A DNA stretch of 64,000 bases from Lotus japonicus. Its lineage: Eukaryota; Streptophyta; Magnoliopsida; Fabales; Fabaceae. Shown piece after piece: positions 22,809-33,538 of the stretch. The stretch covers positions 2,854,501-2,918,500 of the forward strand of contig NC_080046.1 in the NCBI RefSeq assembly GCF_012489685.1, in the 5' to 3' direction. A model generated the notes under the pieces. The model did no database searches, was not told the origin of the DNA, and worked only from the letters and a program-made list of their open reading frames with translations. The position numbers and the translations under genes were made by a program. Every line of letters begins with the position of its first letter. The stretch's first letter is position 1.

Positions 22809-24016
22809 AATAGCTATTTTGGAGGGAGATCCGGCAGAGGTCGAGCAGTGCACAAAGGAACAACGGCGGGAGGTGAGTCACTACACTCTGATTGATTGAA
22901 ATTTGTACCGTCGGGGTTTCTCGACGCCACTTTTGAAATGTTTACCGCCAGAGAAGTATGAGGCGATCATGTCTGAAGTTCATGAAGGGGTGTGCGCTAG
23001 TCACATTGGGGGAAGATCTTTGGCTTGTAAGGTGTTGAGAGCAGGTTTTTATTGGCCCACACTCAGAAAAGAATGCATGGAATTTGTGAAAAGGTGCAAG
23101 AAATGCCAAGTTTTTGCGAATTTGCCGAAGGCACCGCCGAGGGAGCTAGCGACGATGAGTGCCCCATGGCCTTTCACCATGTGGGGGGTGGATTTAGTGG
23201 GACCATTTCCGACCGCCAGGTCGCAGATGAAGTTCATTCTGGTGGCGATGGACTACTTCACCAAATGGATAGAAGCAGAGTCTCTCGCCAAGATAACCTC
23301 TGCGAAGATTGTTAACTTTTACTGGAAGCGCATTGTTTGCAGGTTTGGGGGTGCCACGAGCAATTGTGTCGGATAATGGAACCCATTTTTCAAGCAATCA
23401 GATGCGGGAATTTTGCAAAGAAATGGGTATACAGATGAGATTTCCGTCCGTGGAACACCCACAAACAAATGGGCAAGTGGAATTTGCCAATAAGGTGATC
23501 CTGCGTGGATTAAGGCGGCGATTGGATAAAGCCGGAGGAGCCTGGCTGGATGAGCTCCCTGTAGTTTTATGGTCATACAACACCACCGAGCAATCCACCA
23601 CACGAGAAACCCCGTTCAGAATGACGTATGGGGTGGATGCTATGTTGCCTGTTGAAATTGACAATTTTACTTGGCGGACCCAGCCAGATTTGGAAGGCGA
23701 GAACCAAGCCAACATGGCGATGAAGCTTGACTTGTTATCCGAGACGCATGATGAGGCGCACCTGCGTGAAACAGTGATGAAGCAACGAGTGGCGGCCAAG
23801 TACAATACCAGGGTTCGCCCAAGGGAAATGCAGGTGGGCGATCTGGTCCTCAAGTGGAGGACGGGAACCGCGGGCAACAAGCTAACTCCGAATTGGGAAG
23901 GGCCGTATCGCATTGTCAAAGTCTTAGGGACAGGAGCCTATCACCTGGAAGAGCTGAATGCAAGGCGACTGCCAAGGTCCTGGAATGGTTTGAGCTTGCA
24001 TTATTGCTATAGTTGA
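22809..24016 (+). pseudogene. Tat pol part 3: integrase
   Basis: The HHCC zinc region (HEGVCASHIGG...CKKCQVF, about 22980-23115) is followed by the catalytic core: first D in WGVDLVGPF (about 23190), second D in SDNGTHFSS (about 23370), E in GQVEFANK (about 23475). The C-terminal segment ends GAYHLEEL...RSWNGLSLHYCY. A run of five G near 23345-23349 coincides with a +1 shift inside the core, so the integrase is split into frames 22903-23376 and 23309-24016. It inserts cDNA into chromosomal DNA. Integrase after RNase H is gypsy order. No chromodomain is visible, as expected for Tat. Confidence 0.9.
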
Positions 24017-25002
24017 TCAAGGGCGAGGAAGCTGACGAGGTGGAGGTCTCCAGTGAAGGAAAAATCTCCAAGAAAAAATCTCCAAAGAATTCTCCATTTT
24101 GAAAATGTAATCGCCAAAATAAAAGCGCTCTCTTTTTCTCCCTAAGTGGAGTTTTTTAACGAGGCGCTCAATCAATAAAATTGAAAATTCATGTCTACAA
24201 GAATTCCAGGGATTTCCTGACGATCGGAATTGCCGGTCGATATACAATGAATAACGGCGATCACTAGGTGGGACAAGGTTGATCCCCAAAGGGGCTTGCT
24301 GGAACCCTGAAGGCAGCGGCGATTCCACAAATGGCCGTTGACGCCTGGGAATCACCCCCCGCAAAGTCTGACGTGATCGCCGGACCCGTAAACGATGTGC
24401 TGGGTAAGTCTCGCCAGAATACGACGAGCACCTCTAACTAGGCAAAAGTATTGGGACCCCCAAATGGCCATTGGGACCCAAGCACCGTAATCCCCGAGCG
24501 GGCAAAGCCCCGGGCGAAGCCCTCAAGAATGGAGGCCATTTATCCCATTGTGGGAAAATGTTTAAAGTCTTGGTGGGGAAAAGCCAAGCAGAAAGCCCTA
24601 GTTAAAAATAACGCACAAAATCGTTAGGTGTAATTCAATCGCATATTTGACGCGTGAAATAACAGCGCAAGTTATAAGGTCGGCGAATGAATAAGGTGGA
24701 AGGCGAGTGCATTGTCACTCAGGATGTTGAGTATTTTATTACTCTGGAGTGTTAGGACGTTTGACTATAAAATTCATTCTTAATTTTTATCTACAATAAG
24801 AATGCGGCGATCGACGTAAAGGCGGTTAAAGTGGCGATGGCGAGAACAAGCAATTGAAGCAATTCACAAAGTTAAAGTGTTCACAGGCGATTAAAACAAT
24901 GGCGAAAGAAATATTTATATTAATATGATTGAAAGTACATGACAAGGTCAAATAAAGCAACAAAGAGTGACAACAAGAGAAATGGTAAAAATTACATTTA
25001 AA
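24017..25002. other. Non-coding spacer between pol and antisense gene
   Basis: About 1 kb with no supported frame, repeating GGCGA phrases typical of the rest of this element. It would contain the 3' ends of both the sense pol transcript and the antisense transcript. Confidence 0.55.
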
Positions 25003-26755
25003 CTATTGATTGTTGTTTTCTTCTCCTTCTTCTTCTTCCTCCTCATTCCTAGCCCAGAGATTCGGATCAATCAACGGAGGGTCGTCTTTGCCAACCAGCC
25101 CATCTGCAGTAATTTCCTTCAAGACTCCCATTGGACTGAAGTCGAAATCGGGGAACAAGAACTGGGCTTGATCCTTGGCGCGATAAAAGCCCCGCTCGCG
25201 ATTCTCATAGGCAATATCAGCGGCTTTGTCTCTCGCCTCAGCAGCCTTCCACCGCCAACTCAGATTCCAGTTCCTTGAGTTTAGCAAGAAGGGGAGTCAT
25301 CTCAAGCTCCTTGGCGGCGAGAGCCGCCCCATGGGCCTCGGCCATTTTCCTGACCTCCTCGGCGGAAGCCTTTTTCACCGCCTCAAGGTCCGCCCTCGCC
25401 GTCTCCTGAGCTTCAACAACCTTCTTCTCTTGCTCCGCCAGCGCCTTCTTGGCCGACTTCAGTTCAGCCACCAAAGATTTAAGGTCAGATTCCTTGGCGG
25501 CGAGAGCTTCACCTTTGGAGACCAAGTCTTTTTCAACTTGCTCCTTCTCTTTTTTGCAAGCCTGGAGACTTGCATCAAGACCATCAACCTCTTCCTTCAT
25601 CAGCTTCAAGTGGTCTTCCAGCTCGCCAATCTTGTTCCCTGCCGCGCCAATCATCTTGTCAGTACGGATCTTTTCCTTCCCGGAGTGATCCAAAATCTTT
25701 TCGAAGCTTTTCTTCCAGGCAGCACCGTCCTCACCGAGCTTAGCATTCTCAGCTCTCAATTCTTCAGTGGCGGCGGCAGTGGCGCTGAAGCTGTCAAATG
25801 CATGGGCAAAGATACACCCGACACGCAGAAGACAACTAAGGCTTTCCTCTTTGGTCTCATTAATACCCCGACTCAGAACCTCCTTTTCTATGACCTCACG
25901 GTTGATACCAGTGAGCAAGAATTCAGAAGGTTCAATGGCATCGCGCAGCATTTGAGAATGGCTGGAGGAGGCCTCTTTGTCGCCAGTTGCTTGGCCAATC
26001 TGGGCCGGCGTGATGGTGGCCTTAGGAATGGGTGGCCTTTCCTCTTGGCGAGGCGAAGGAGTTGAAGTACGTTCAGCGTTCGTTGGAGGCGGTCCAGGAG
26101 GAGTGACCTGGCGAGTGGCGTCGGGATTTTGGCGAGGAGGGGACTTAGGGACTTCTTTTTCTTTTCTTTTTTCCCACTCCTGCTGTTGTTGAGAAGTGGC
26201 AACACCAATGATTGCAGATTCGGAGGCCGTGGCGGAGGCAAGGGTGGTGGATGCGGCTCTGAAGGCGGCGGTCGCGGCGTTGACGGCAGCGAGTTTAGCG
26301 GCGGCAGTGGTAGCGCCAGCGGCCGTGGACTTGGTGGCAGCAGAGGTGGTAGCGCCAGCGGCTGTGGACTTGGTGGCAGCGGAGGTGGAAGTGCCAGTGG
26401 CCGTGGGCTTGGTGACAGCGGAAGTGGTCTCACCAGCTAAAGGCTTAGAGCCTGTAGCGGCGGCGTTGGCATTTTTGGACTTAGTGGCGGTGGCGATGGG
26501 AGCTTGGGAGTTGGGGGTGGAGGTATCGGCAGCTTCGAGCCTAGTGGCGGCAGGATTTGCGGCGACAGAGGAGGTCTTGACCAATTTCCTCCTTTTCGGG
26601 GCCTGGGCTCCCTCGCCTTTGTTCTCTTTTTCGCCGCGTTTTTTCTGTGCATCCCCATTAGTGCTGAATTTGGGGGAGAAGCGGGCCATTTTCCTTTCCC
26701 TGACCTTCAAGAGCTCAGCATTTGCAAAGTTCATGTCTTCTGCAAAAAAAAAAAA
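25003..26755 (-). pseudogene. Antisense gene of the Tat element, 3' exon (Ala-rich, coiled coil)
   Basis: Read right to left. It begins after a polypyrimidine-AG acceptor (T-run then GCAG, about 26742-26765). A basic segment is followed by a long Ala/Thr-rich low-complexity region, a PQ-rich stretch, and then about 200 residues of strong coiled coil (Lys/Glu/Ala heptads). A frame change near 25240-25260 moves to the frame ending at 25003, with FLFPDFDFSPMGVLKEI and an acidic tail. The PDxDxS/coiled-coil tail is familiar from plant 'putative gypsy type transposon' proteins. No enzymatic motif is visible. Function unknown; a structural or nuclear role would be speculation. Confidence 0.72.
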
Positions 26756-26866
26756 AAAAAAAAAAAAGAGGAAAAACGTTAGTAGCAACACAAGAAGTTT
26801 TCAAGAAGTTAAAAAGGAAAAAAAAAAGACAATGAGGAAGATGGCGATGGGACGGGAAAGAATTGT
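26756..26866 (-). other. Probable intron of the antisense gene
   Basis: The upstream exon loses recognisable similarity after LKTPKYLG near 26866. The acceptor for the next exon is a pure T-run followed by GCAG at about 26742-26765. A GT donor candidate (TTTAG|GTCGCC) lies near 26866. Exact ends are uncertain. Confidence 0.5.
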
Positions 26867-27512
26867 TGGCGACCTAAATATTTGGGTGTCTTTAAAAGGC
26901 GAGCGCCCTCAAGAACTGTTTCACATTCGAGGATGGGGAGTGGGGCGAGAAGGCTTAGGAATGCTTTGTCCTTGGCGGACAAGGAATCCTCTGAAGGGTC
27001 GGTAATCCCATTGGGCTTTTCAGTCCAATAAAGGGGAAAAAGGGCAGTTCCATCCCTAAGAGTGAAGGCCTCGGGATAAGCGTGGTGGACCGCCACACGG
27101 AAATATTTCCGGGCAAAGGAAGACTTGGCGTTACTCTTGTGGGGGTTCAAGCACTTCCGGCCGGTCCAGGCTTTTAGTGAGATCCACCCTCTGTTCTTTA
27201 TGGATTTGGAGTCGACGTCGTAGAGGTAGAAGAAGCTGGAGGGTGTTGGGGCGGTGCCAACGGCGGTGCACAGAATCTCGAAACACCGGATAAAGGCCCA
27301 GGCGTTGGGATGAAGCTGGCAAGGGGCTGCATTGATGTCGCGGAGAATAGTCTGAATAAATGGCGAGAAAGGAAGTCTGATTCCTAACTCGCTGAAAAAA
27401 TACTCGTAGGTATAAAAAAAGTGAGACATCCTCACGTCGTCGTCTTCCCTATGGAGCCAGGGGCGATCATCAACGGTGCAAGGCCAAATTCTAAGCTTGG
27501 CATTCACCTCGT
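26866..27512 (-). pseudogene. Antisense gene, middle part: Transposase_28-type domain
   Basis: The minus-strand frame enters from the copia insertion at 27512 and runs left. It contains FSPFIQTILRDINAAPCQLHPNAWAF and related segments, ending in a Lys-rich splice region. This matches the conserved core of the plant 'putative gypsy type transposon' family (Transposase_28), which is found in extra ORFs of Tat elements. Despite the name no transposase activity is established. The frame continues on the far side of the copia element, so the gene was whole before that insertion. Confidence 0.75.
27508..27512. repeat. Target-site duplication CTCGT (left)
   Basis: Identical to 32314-32318 directly after the right LTR of the gag-only copia. 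Confidence 0.9.
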
Positions 27513-28671
27513 TGTAAGATCAAGATTTGGTCATGTGGTACAACTCTATGTTTTGATGATAACAAGTATTTATTTGTGGATGAACAACTATGATACTCTA
27601 ATGTTTGTCTTGAGTGTTTTGACAAACAGGTTCTGATTCTGACACCAGAAGATATATTCGTCAGAAGTTCTGAAGATCAGAGGATCTGAAGATCAGAGGA
27701 TCAGAGGATCAGAGGATCAGAGGATCAGAAGATCTGAGGATCAGAAGATCTGAAGACCAGAAGCTCTGAGGGACCAGAGGCTCTGAAGGTTCAGAAGCTC
27801 TGAAGGTCCAGAAGCAGAAGTTACGAAGGTCAGAGGATCCAAGCATCCCTCTGACTCTGATCACCAAGCTTCACAAGTTCCAACACGAAGCATAACTCTG
27901 ATCAGAAGTCAATGGTTAAAGGCAAATGTCTCTATCTAGAAGTACAAGAGCAGTGTACTATTCTGAAAAGCCTAACTACCAAGGTTCAGCCACAGCAGGT
28001 TCTGGAAGTTCCAGAAATGCCCTCCAACGGTCATATTCTCTCAACAGAAATATCCTTTGCACCTTGGACTATAAAAGGCTGAAGAAAAGAAGAAAGCTAA
28101 GTGAGAGAAAACAAAGAGCTGCAATACAAGAAAAGATTCAAGCCTCTACTTTCTTCATCTGTTCTTATTTAGTTTACACTCAGCTTATTTAGAAGCAAAC
28201 CTTTGTAAACACCAACCTCAAACAGTTGTTTGATTTTCCTTAAGGGACCGGGTAGGTCAGTATCCTTAAGAAGACTAAGAGAGTGAATCTTAGTGGTGAT
28301 TCCTTTAGGAGATCAAGGTTGATCGGATCCTAGAGAAGACTAAGAGAGTGAATCTTAGTGACAGCTAAGTCAGTGTATTGTTAGTCACTTGTAGGTTTCA
28401 AGTGCAGTTGTAACAATTATCTGATTAGTGGATTGCCTTCATTCTAAGAAGGAAGAAATCACCTTAACGGGTGGACTGGATTAGCTTGAGGGATTTATCA
28501 AGTGAACCAGGATAAAATACTTGTGTGCTTTTCTCTTCTCTCTATCTTTATCCGCTGCACCATCTCTCTCAGAGAAACCGAAAAGATTTTCTTTAAATCT
28601 TAAAGGGAAAGTTTTTATATTCAAAACTCTATTCAACCCCCCCCCCCTTCTAGTCGTTTTTCACACCTTCA
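27513..28671 (+). repeat. 5' LTR of the gag-only copia
   Basis: 1159 bp. It holds a tandem GATCAGAG/GATCTGA repeat at 27670-27760, a TATA box (CTATAAAAGG near 28069), and a C-run near 28637-28647. Open frames inside the LTR are not genes. Confidence 0.93.
27670..27765. repeat. GATCAGAG minisatellite inside the LTR
   Basis: Runs of the 8-9-mer GATCAGAGGATCAGAAGATC. Copy number differs between the two LTRs (partner at about 31305-31400), which explains most of the 15-bp LTR length difference. Confidence 0.85.
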
Positions 28672-28672
28672 A

Positions 28673-28687
28673 TTGGTATCAGAGCGC
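28673..28687 (+). promoter_or_regulatory. Primer-binding site, initiator tRNA-Met
   Basis: TTGGTATCAGAGC starts two bases after the LTR end. This is the standard copia primer site in plants. Confidence 0.9.
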
Positions 28688-28745
28688 AAGTTCTGATTAC
28701 CACACTTAACAGTGTTCAGTAGATCCGGGCCAGTGTGAAAAACTC

Positions 28746-30491
28746 ATGGATTCCACCACTACTACAAGCAAATATCAATACAGTGCAAGACCACCTATCT
28801 TTGATGGTCAGAGATTTGATTTCTGGAAAGATAGAATCAAGAGCTTCTTTCTTGGCTTTGATCCTGATCTCTGGGATTTTGTTGTTGATGGTTACACCCC
28901 TCCTGTTGATAAACATGGTGTAAAGATCCCAAGGGAGAAGATGAGTGAAGATCAAAAGAAGGAGTTCAGAGATCATCACCGATCAAGAGCTATTCTGCAA
29001 AGTGCCATTTCATATGAAGAATATGTGAAAATTACTGATCGTGATTCCGCTAAGTGTATCCTTGATTCCTTAAAGATGACACATGAAGGAAACAAAAAGG
29101 TGAAAGAGACAAAGGCGTTGTCTCTGATCAAGCAGTATGAATCCTTCCAAATGGAACCTGACGAATCCATTGAGGATATGTTTTCCAGATTTCAGTTGCT
29201 CGTAGCTGGAATAAGACCTCTCAACAAAAGCTACACTACAAAAGATCATGTCATAAGGGTCATCAGAAGTCTTCCTGAAAGCTGGATGCCTTTAGTGACT
29301 TCAATAGAGCTTACAAGAGATGTTGAGCATATGAGTTTAGAAGAACTCATCAGCATACTGAAATGCCATGAGCTGAAGCGCTCTGAGAAGGCTAAATCTG
29401 AGAAGTCAAAAGCTCTCCAAGCTGAAGCAGAAGAATCTGAAGAAGCATCAGAAGATTCTGATGAAGATGAGCTGACTCTGATATCCAGAAAGCTCAACTG
29501 CATCTGGAAGCACAGGCAGAGCAAATACAAAGGTTCATCAAAGGACGAAAAGTCAAAGAAGCATTTCAAACCAAAGAAAAGTCTGATGGTGACTTTTGAT
29601 GAATCAGAATCAGAGGATGTTGACTCTGATGGTGAAGTTCAAGGACTCATGGCTATTGTCAAAGACAAAGAAGCAGAGTCAAAAGATGCAACTAACGCTG
29701 AATCTGCATCAGAGGAAGAGCCAGACTCTGACGATGAAAATGAGGTATTCGCTTCTTTCTCAACCTCTGAACTGAAACATGCTTTGTCTGATATCATGGA
29801 TAAGTATAACTCTTTGTTGTCTAAGCATAAGAAGCTGAAAAAGAACTTATCTGCTGTTTCTAAAACTCCTTCTGAACATGAGAAAATCATATCTGATTTG
29901 AAAAATGATAACCATGCTTTAGTTAATTCTAACTCTGTGCTTAAGAATCAAATTGCTAAGTTAGAAGAAGTTATTGCCTGCGATGCCTCTGATAGTAAGC
30001 ATGAATCTAAGTATGAAAAATCTTTTCAAAGATTCCTGGCTAAAAGCGTAGATAGAAGCTTGATGGCTTCATTGATCTATGGCGTGAGCAGAAATGGAAT
30101 GCGTGGCATTGGGTATTCTAAACCAATTAGAAATGAGCCCTCTGTGCCTAAAGCTAAATCTTTGTATGAATGCTTTGTTCCCTCTGGTACCATATTGCCT
30201 GACCCTGTACCTGCTGAAGCTGCTAAACCTCCTCTTATAAAGGGATCTTTCTCCATGTCTAAATATCATGCAAAAATTCCTGTATATTATCCTGTTGAAA
30301 GACCCAAAGTTGTCAGAACTTCTGGGCTAACTAACAAGAAAGGACCCAGAAAGTGGGTACCTAGGGATAAGATTATATATGTTGCAGATATCTTCAGTAG
30401 GTCCATCGAAACTCCAACCATGGAACCTGGACAGTGGATGCAGGCAACACATGACGGGAGAAAGGCATATGTCCCAAGATCCAAAACTTGA
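28746..30491 (+). CDS. gag: Copia gag protein, intact 581 aa, zinc knuckle missing
   Basis: The start ATG follows the primer site by about 60 nt. Residues 1-220 carry the copia gag fold: an N-terminal segment with FDGQRFDFWKDRI, then the UBN2 region with KALSLIKQYESFQM and SLPESW. An acidic and Lys-rich linker, a coiled coil (about 330-420) and a basic C-terminus ending before the missing pol follow. Where SIRE-type gags have a CCHC zinc knuckle, this protein goes directly from a Lys-rich segment (KKHFKPKKS) to an acidic one, so RNA binding must rely on basic residues. No stops or frameshifts. It would form virus-like particles in the cytoplasm. Confidence 0.9.
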   Translation: MDSTTTTSKYQYSARPPIFDGQRFDFWKDRIKSFFLGFDPDLWDFVVDGYTPPVDKHGVKIPREKMSEDQKKEFRDHHRSRAILQSAISYEEYVKITDRDSAKCILDSLKMTHEGNKKVKETKALSLIKQYESFQMEPDESIEDMFSRFQLLVAGIRPLNKSYTTKDHVIRVIRSLPESWMPLVTSIELTRDVEHMSLEELISILKCHELKRSEKAKSEKSKALQAEAEESEEASEDSDEDELTLISRKLNCIWKHRQSKYKGSSKDEKSKKHFKPKKSLMVTFDESESEDVDSDGEVQGLMAIVKDKEAESKDATNAESASEEEPDSDDENEVFASFSTSELKHALSDIMDKYNSLLSKHKKLKKNLSAVSKTPSEHEKIISDLKNDNHALVNSNSVLKNQIAKLEEVIACDASDSKHESKYEKSFQRFLAKSVDRSLMASLIYGVSRNGMRGIGYSKPIRNEPSVPKAKSLYECFVPSGTILPDPVPAEAAKPPLIKGSFSMSKYHAKIPVYYPVERPKVVRTSGLTNKKGPRKWVPRDKIIYVADIFSRSIETPTMEPGQWMQATHDGRKAYVPRSKT

Positions 30492-31139
30492 ACCTGAAGG
30501 TGAAGTTGATCTTGGAGGCATCAGTAGAGTAAGATTTGGTCAAGTCAAAGCTAGCTGAAAAAGCTTGCAGAGATGAGCATGACTGTTTCAGATAGAAACA
30601 AAGACTCAGAACTTGTCAAACCAGAAGCAACAACATCAGAAGATGCTTAGCTCAGAATCAGAAGAAGAGTAGGTTCATAGCTTCTCATTCTGAAGTATCT
30701 GAAGATGAAATTTTGTCCAGAATGGAGATGTCACCAGAACCACACTTCTGCTCTCATCAGAAGATACACTAATCAGAAGCCAAGTATCCCTTGGTATTCC
30801 TTCTGAGGGGGAGTATTTCGTCTTTTGCTCTTACTATTTTTTTTCCACCTTCATTCTTTTTGCTTATGACAAAAAGGGGGAGAACTTATAGTATCTTGAC
30901 AACTCCTATTTTATTTAGCTCAGAATCTAGATATTACTAACATTGATATTAAGTATTAGATTCAGGGGGAGCTTAGCTCAGAATCAAGCACGAGTCTTGG
31001 ATTCAGAAGGAGCAAGATAAACTATACACATCAGGATAAGTTTTAACTCTGATACCTTATACTCTGAGTGTATTCAGTTTATTTGTTTAGAGTTGTTCAT
31101 CAAAATACATGGTTTTGTCATCATCAAAAAGGGGGAGAT
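30492..31139 (+). other. Non-coding region replacing pol, with polypurine tract
   Basis: The 648 bp between gag and the 3' LTR lacks any pol motif and is rich in CAGAA/TCAGAAG phrases. Several GGGGGAG tracts (about 30806, 30876, 30965) precede the LTR-proximal one at 31128-31138, which serves as the polypurine tract. Confidence 0.7.
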
Positions 31140-32313
31140 TGTAAGATCAAGATTTGGTCATGTGGTACAACTCTATGTTTTGATGATAACAAGTATTTAT
31201 TTGTGGATGAACAACTATGATACTCTAATGTTTGTCTTGAGTGTTTTGACAAACAGGTTCTGATTCTGACACCAGAAGATATATTCGTCAGAAGTTCTGA
31301 AGATCAGAGGATCTGAAGATCAGAGGATCTGAGGATCAGAGGATCAGAGGATCAGAAGATCAGAGGATCAGAAGATCTGAGGATCAGAAGATCTGAAGAC
31401 CAGAAGCTCTGAGGGACCAGAGGCTCTGAAGGTTCAGAAGCTCTGAAGGTCCAGAAGCAGAAGTTACGAAGGTCAGAGGATCCAAGCATCCCTCTGACTC
31501 TGATCACCAAGCTTCACAAGTTCCAACACGAAGCATAACTCTGATCAGAAGTCAATGGTTAAAGGCAAATGTCTCTATCTAGAAGTACAAGAGCAGTGTA
31601 CTATTCTGAAAAGCCTACCTACCAAGGTTCAGCCACAGCAGGTTCTGGAAGTTCCAGAAATGCCCTCCAACGGTCATATTCTCTCAACAGAAATATCCTT
31701 TGCACCTTGGACTATAAAAGGCTGAAGAAAAGAAGAAAGCTAAGTGAGAGAAAACAAAGAGCTGCAATACAAGAAAAGATTCAAGCCTCTACTTTCTTCA
31801 TCTGTTCTTATTTAGTTTACACTCAGCTTATTTAGAAGCAAACCTTTGTAAACACCAACCTCAAACAGTTGTTTGATTTTCCTTAAGGGACCGGGTAGGT
31901 CAGTATCCTTAAGAAGACTAAGAGAGTGAATCTTAGTGGTGATTCCTTTAGGAGATCAAGGTTGATCGGATCCTAGAGAAGACTAAGAGAGTGAATCTTA
32001 GTGACAGCTAAGTCAGTGTATTGTTAGTCACTTGTAGGTTTCAAGTGCAGTTGTAACAATTATCTGATTAGTGGATTGCCTTCATTCTAAGAAGGAAGAA
32101 ATCACCTTAACGGGTGGACTGGATTAGCTTGAGGGATTTATCAAGTGAACCAGGATAAAATACTTGTGTGCTTTTCTCTTCTCTCTATCTTTATCCGCTG
32201 CACCATCTCTCTCAGAGAAACCGAAAAGATTTTCTTTAAATCTTAAAGGGAAAGTTTTTATATTCAAAACTCTATTCAACCCCCCCCCCTTCTAGTCGTT
32301 TTTCACACCTTCA
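31140..32313 (+). repeat. 3' LTR of the gag-only copia
   Basis: 1174 bp, nearly identical to the 5' LTR, with a longer GATCAGAG array and a shorter C-run. CTCGT at 32314-32318 follows. Confidence 0.93.
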
Positions 32314-32318
32314 CTCGT

Positions 32319-32567
32319 CATCGTCGAACATGCCACCAATACCACTCACAAACTCCACAACAAGCAGAGGTCTAGGAAAATGGAGGGTTGATCTATGGCT
32401 TCATGGGTAGGCGCTTCCTGAACTAGAAGAAGAAGGGTGGCAAAGATTTTTAGCCGGAAGGGGGCTATTTCAGGATGCTCCAGGCGAAGACCGCCGGCAG
32501 CAGTGGAGTCGGGGTCGGTCTCAGAAGAAGAAGAGGTGTGGTGTGGGGAGTTAGGGTTTGAAGCCAT
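32319..32567 (-). pseudogene. Antisense gene of the Tat element, N-terminal part
   Basis: Minus-strand ATG at 32565-32567 begins MASNPNSPHHTSSSSETDP, a Ser-rich N-terminus. The frame that joins the middle part across the copia insertion (with GGMFDDDE just before it) differs from the frame of the start codon, so a frameshift lies between about 32360 and 32440. Before the copia inserted, this exon was contiguous with 26866-27512. Confidence 0.65.
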
Positions 32568-32767
32568 ACTTGGTATAGTGAAAAAGTAGAAAGGAAAACA
32601 GAAAGAAGCAGAGATAAGGAGGCAAGGACTCACCAGGAAAGGAGGTAAAAAGTGGATAGTGAAAAGGATGGAAGGCGACGGCACTAGAGCGAAAATTTGC
32701 AGATGGAGCTTGGAATGCAATTAGAGAAGTAAAGAGAGGTTTCGGAAAGGGATAATTGAAAGGAAGA

Positions 32768-32784
32768 AGGGTTTTTATAGGCAA
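32768..32784 (-). promoter_or_regulatory. TATA box for the antisense gene
   Basis: The minus strand reads GCCTATAAAAACCC about 200 nt upstream of the antisense ATG. Position and sequence fit a core promoter, implying that the antisense gene has its own promoter rather than depending on the LTR. Confidence 0.6.
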
Positions 32785-32792
32785 AGGTGAGA

Positions 32793-33538
32793 AGTTGGAG
32801 GGGTGACGCGTGGGAGACGCGTGGGGGAAGCTGTGTATCATCATTACCTTTGGGAAGTGGGACGCGTGTAGTGAGGAGTTACTGCACATGATTTGACAGT
32901 TATTGAGGAGAGAGGGCCGCGTGTAAAGAGGAGTTATAATGAGTGAAGTGACAGTTAAGGAAAGAAGGGAAACTGACGTTTCAAATGGGGCAGTTGAGAT
33001 TTGAAAAGATTTGAAAGGATTTGAAAATCTGAGGAGACATGCGGTTCCCGCCATTTTAGGAACAAGAGCGCCATCGCCAACCAAGTGTCATCACCAGATA
33101 GACGATGTCGCCAATGGGACCCTGTCATTCACTAAATGCATCGCCAACCGGGCACTCAGATTGCCAGCGTCGTTCGCTCGACCCGCCGGCAAGAGACTTT
33201 CGCCTCACTTTTCCTTTCAGCTGATGAGCCTGTGGACTCGACAACAAAAGATGTCAGTCCGTTTCTGTTGACTCGCCGGTCTAGAATTCTCGTCCTCTCC
33301 ACCTGTGGACTTGTGGACTCGCTGGTTAGGGCTGCTCGCTTTATCCTGTGGATCCGCTAGCTGAAAACGCCAACTGAAGACGCCTGTTTTCTTTCACACT
33401 TGCGCCATGTTGGCGATGCTGATTTTTCTTTCTTCTATCAAGCCATGTTGGCGACTTAGATTTCTGCGAACGATAGGGTTGCATGTAAAAGCATTTAAAA
33501 CACACACTTAGCTCTCATACTTCGAGCTCGGTGTCTTG
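32793..33538. other. Tat 3' region without gene
   Basis: No supported frame. It contains short ACGCGTG repeats near 32805-32880 (upstream region of the antisense gene). No purine tract is visible immediately before the 3' LTR. Confidence 0.5.

Larger units (their letters stand above)
27513..32313 (+). mobile_element. Young gag-only Ty1/copia element (no pol)
   Basis: LTRs at 27513-28671 and 31140-32313 start TGTAAGATC and end CACCTTCA, flanked by CTCGT. A primer site matching initiator tRNA-Met (TGGTATCAGAGC) follows the 5' LTR, and a polypurine tract (AAAAAGGGGGAG) precedes the 3' LTR. The only gene is gag, whose UBN2-type core and C-terminal half resemble SIRE/Maximus copia elements. No protease, integrase, RT or RNase H is present. 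The LTRs are almost identical apart from the copy number of a short repeat, a poly-C length and one obvious substitution, so it inserted very recently. It must borrow enzymes from an autonomous relative. Confidence 0.93.

Noticed and set aside
25226..27005. Plus-strand frames of 279 and 269 aa opposite the antisense Tat gene
   Set aside because: They are shadows of the Ala-rich minus-strand exon: GC-rich codon bias opens the opposite strand, and they show no family motifs.
27926..28192. 88-aa frame repeated at 31569-31835
   Set aside because: It is duplicated only because it sits in both LTRs of the copia element. It overlaps the TATA box and transcription start region.
28716..30521. Minus-strand frames opposite the copia gag
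   Set aside because: Shadow frames of a Ser/Glu/Lys-rich protein, with no domain.
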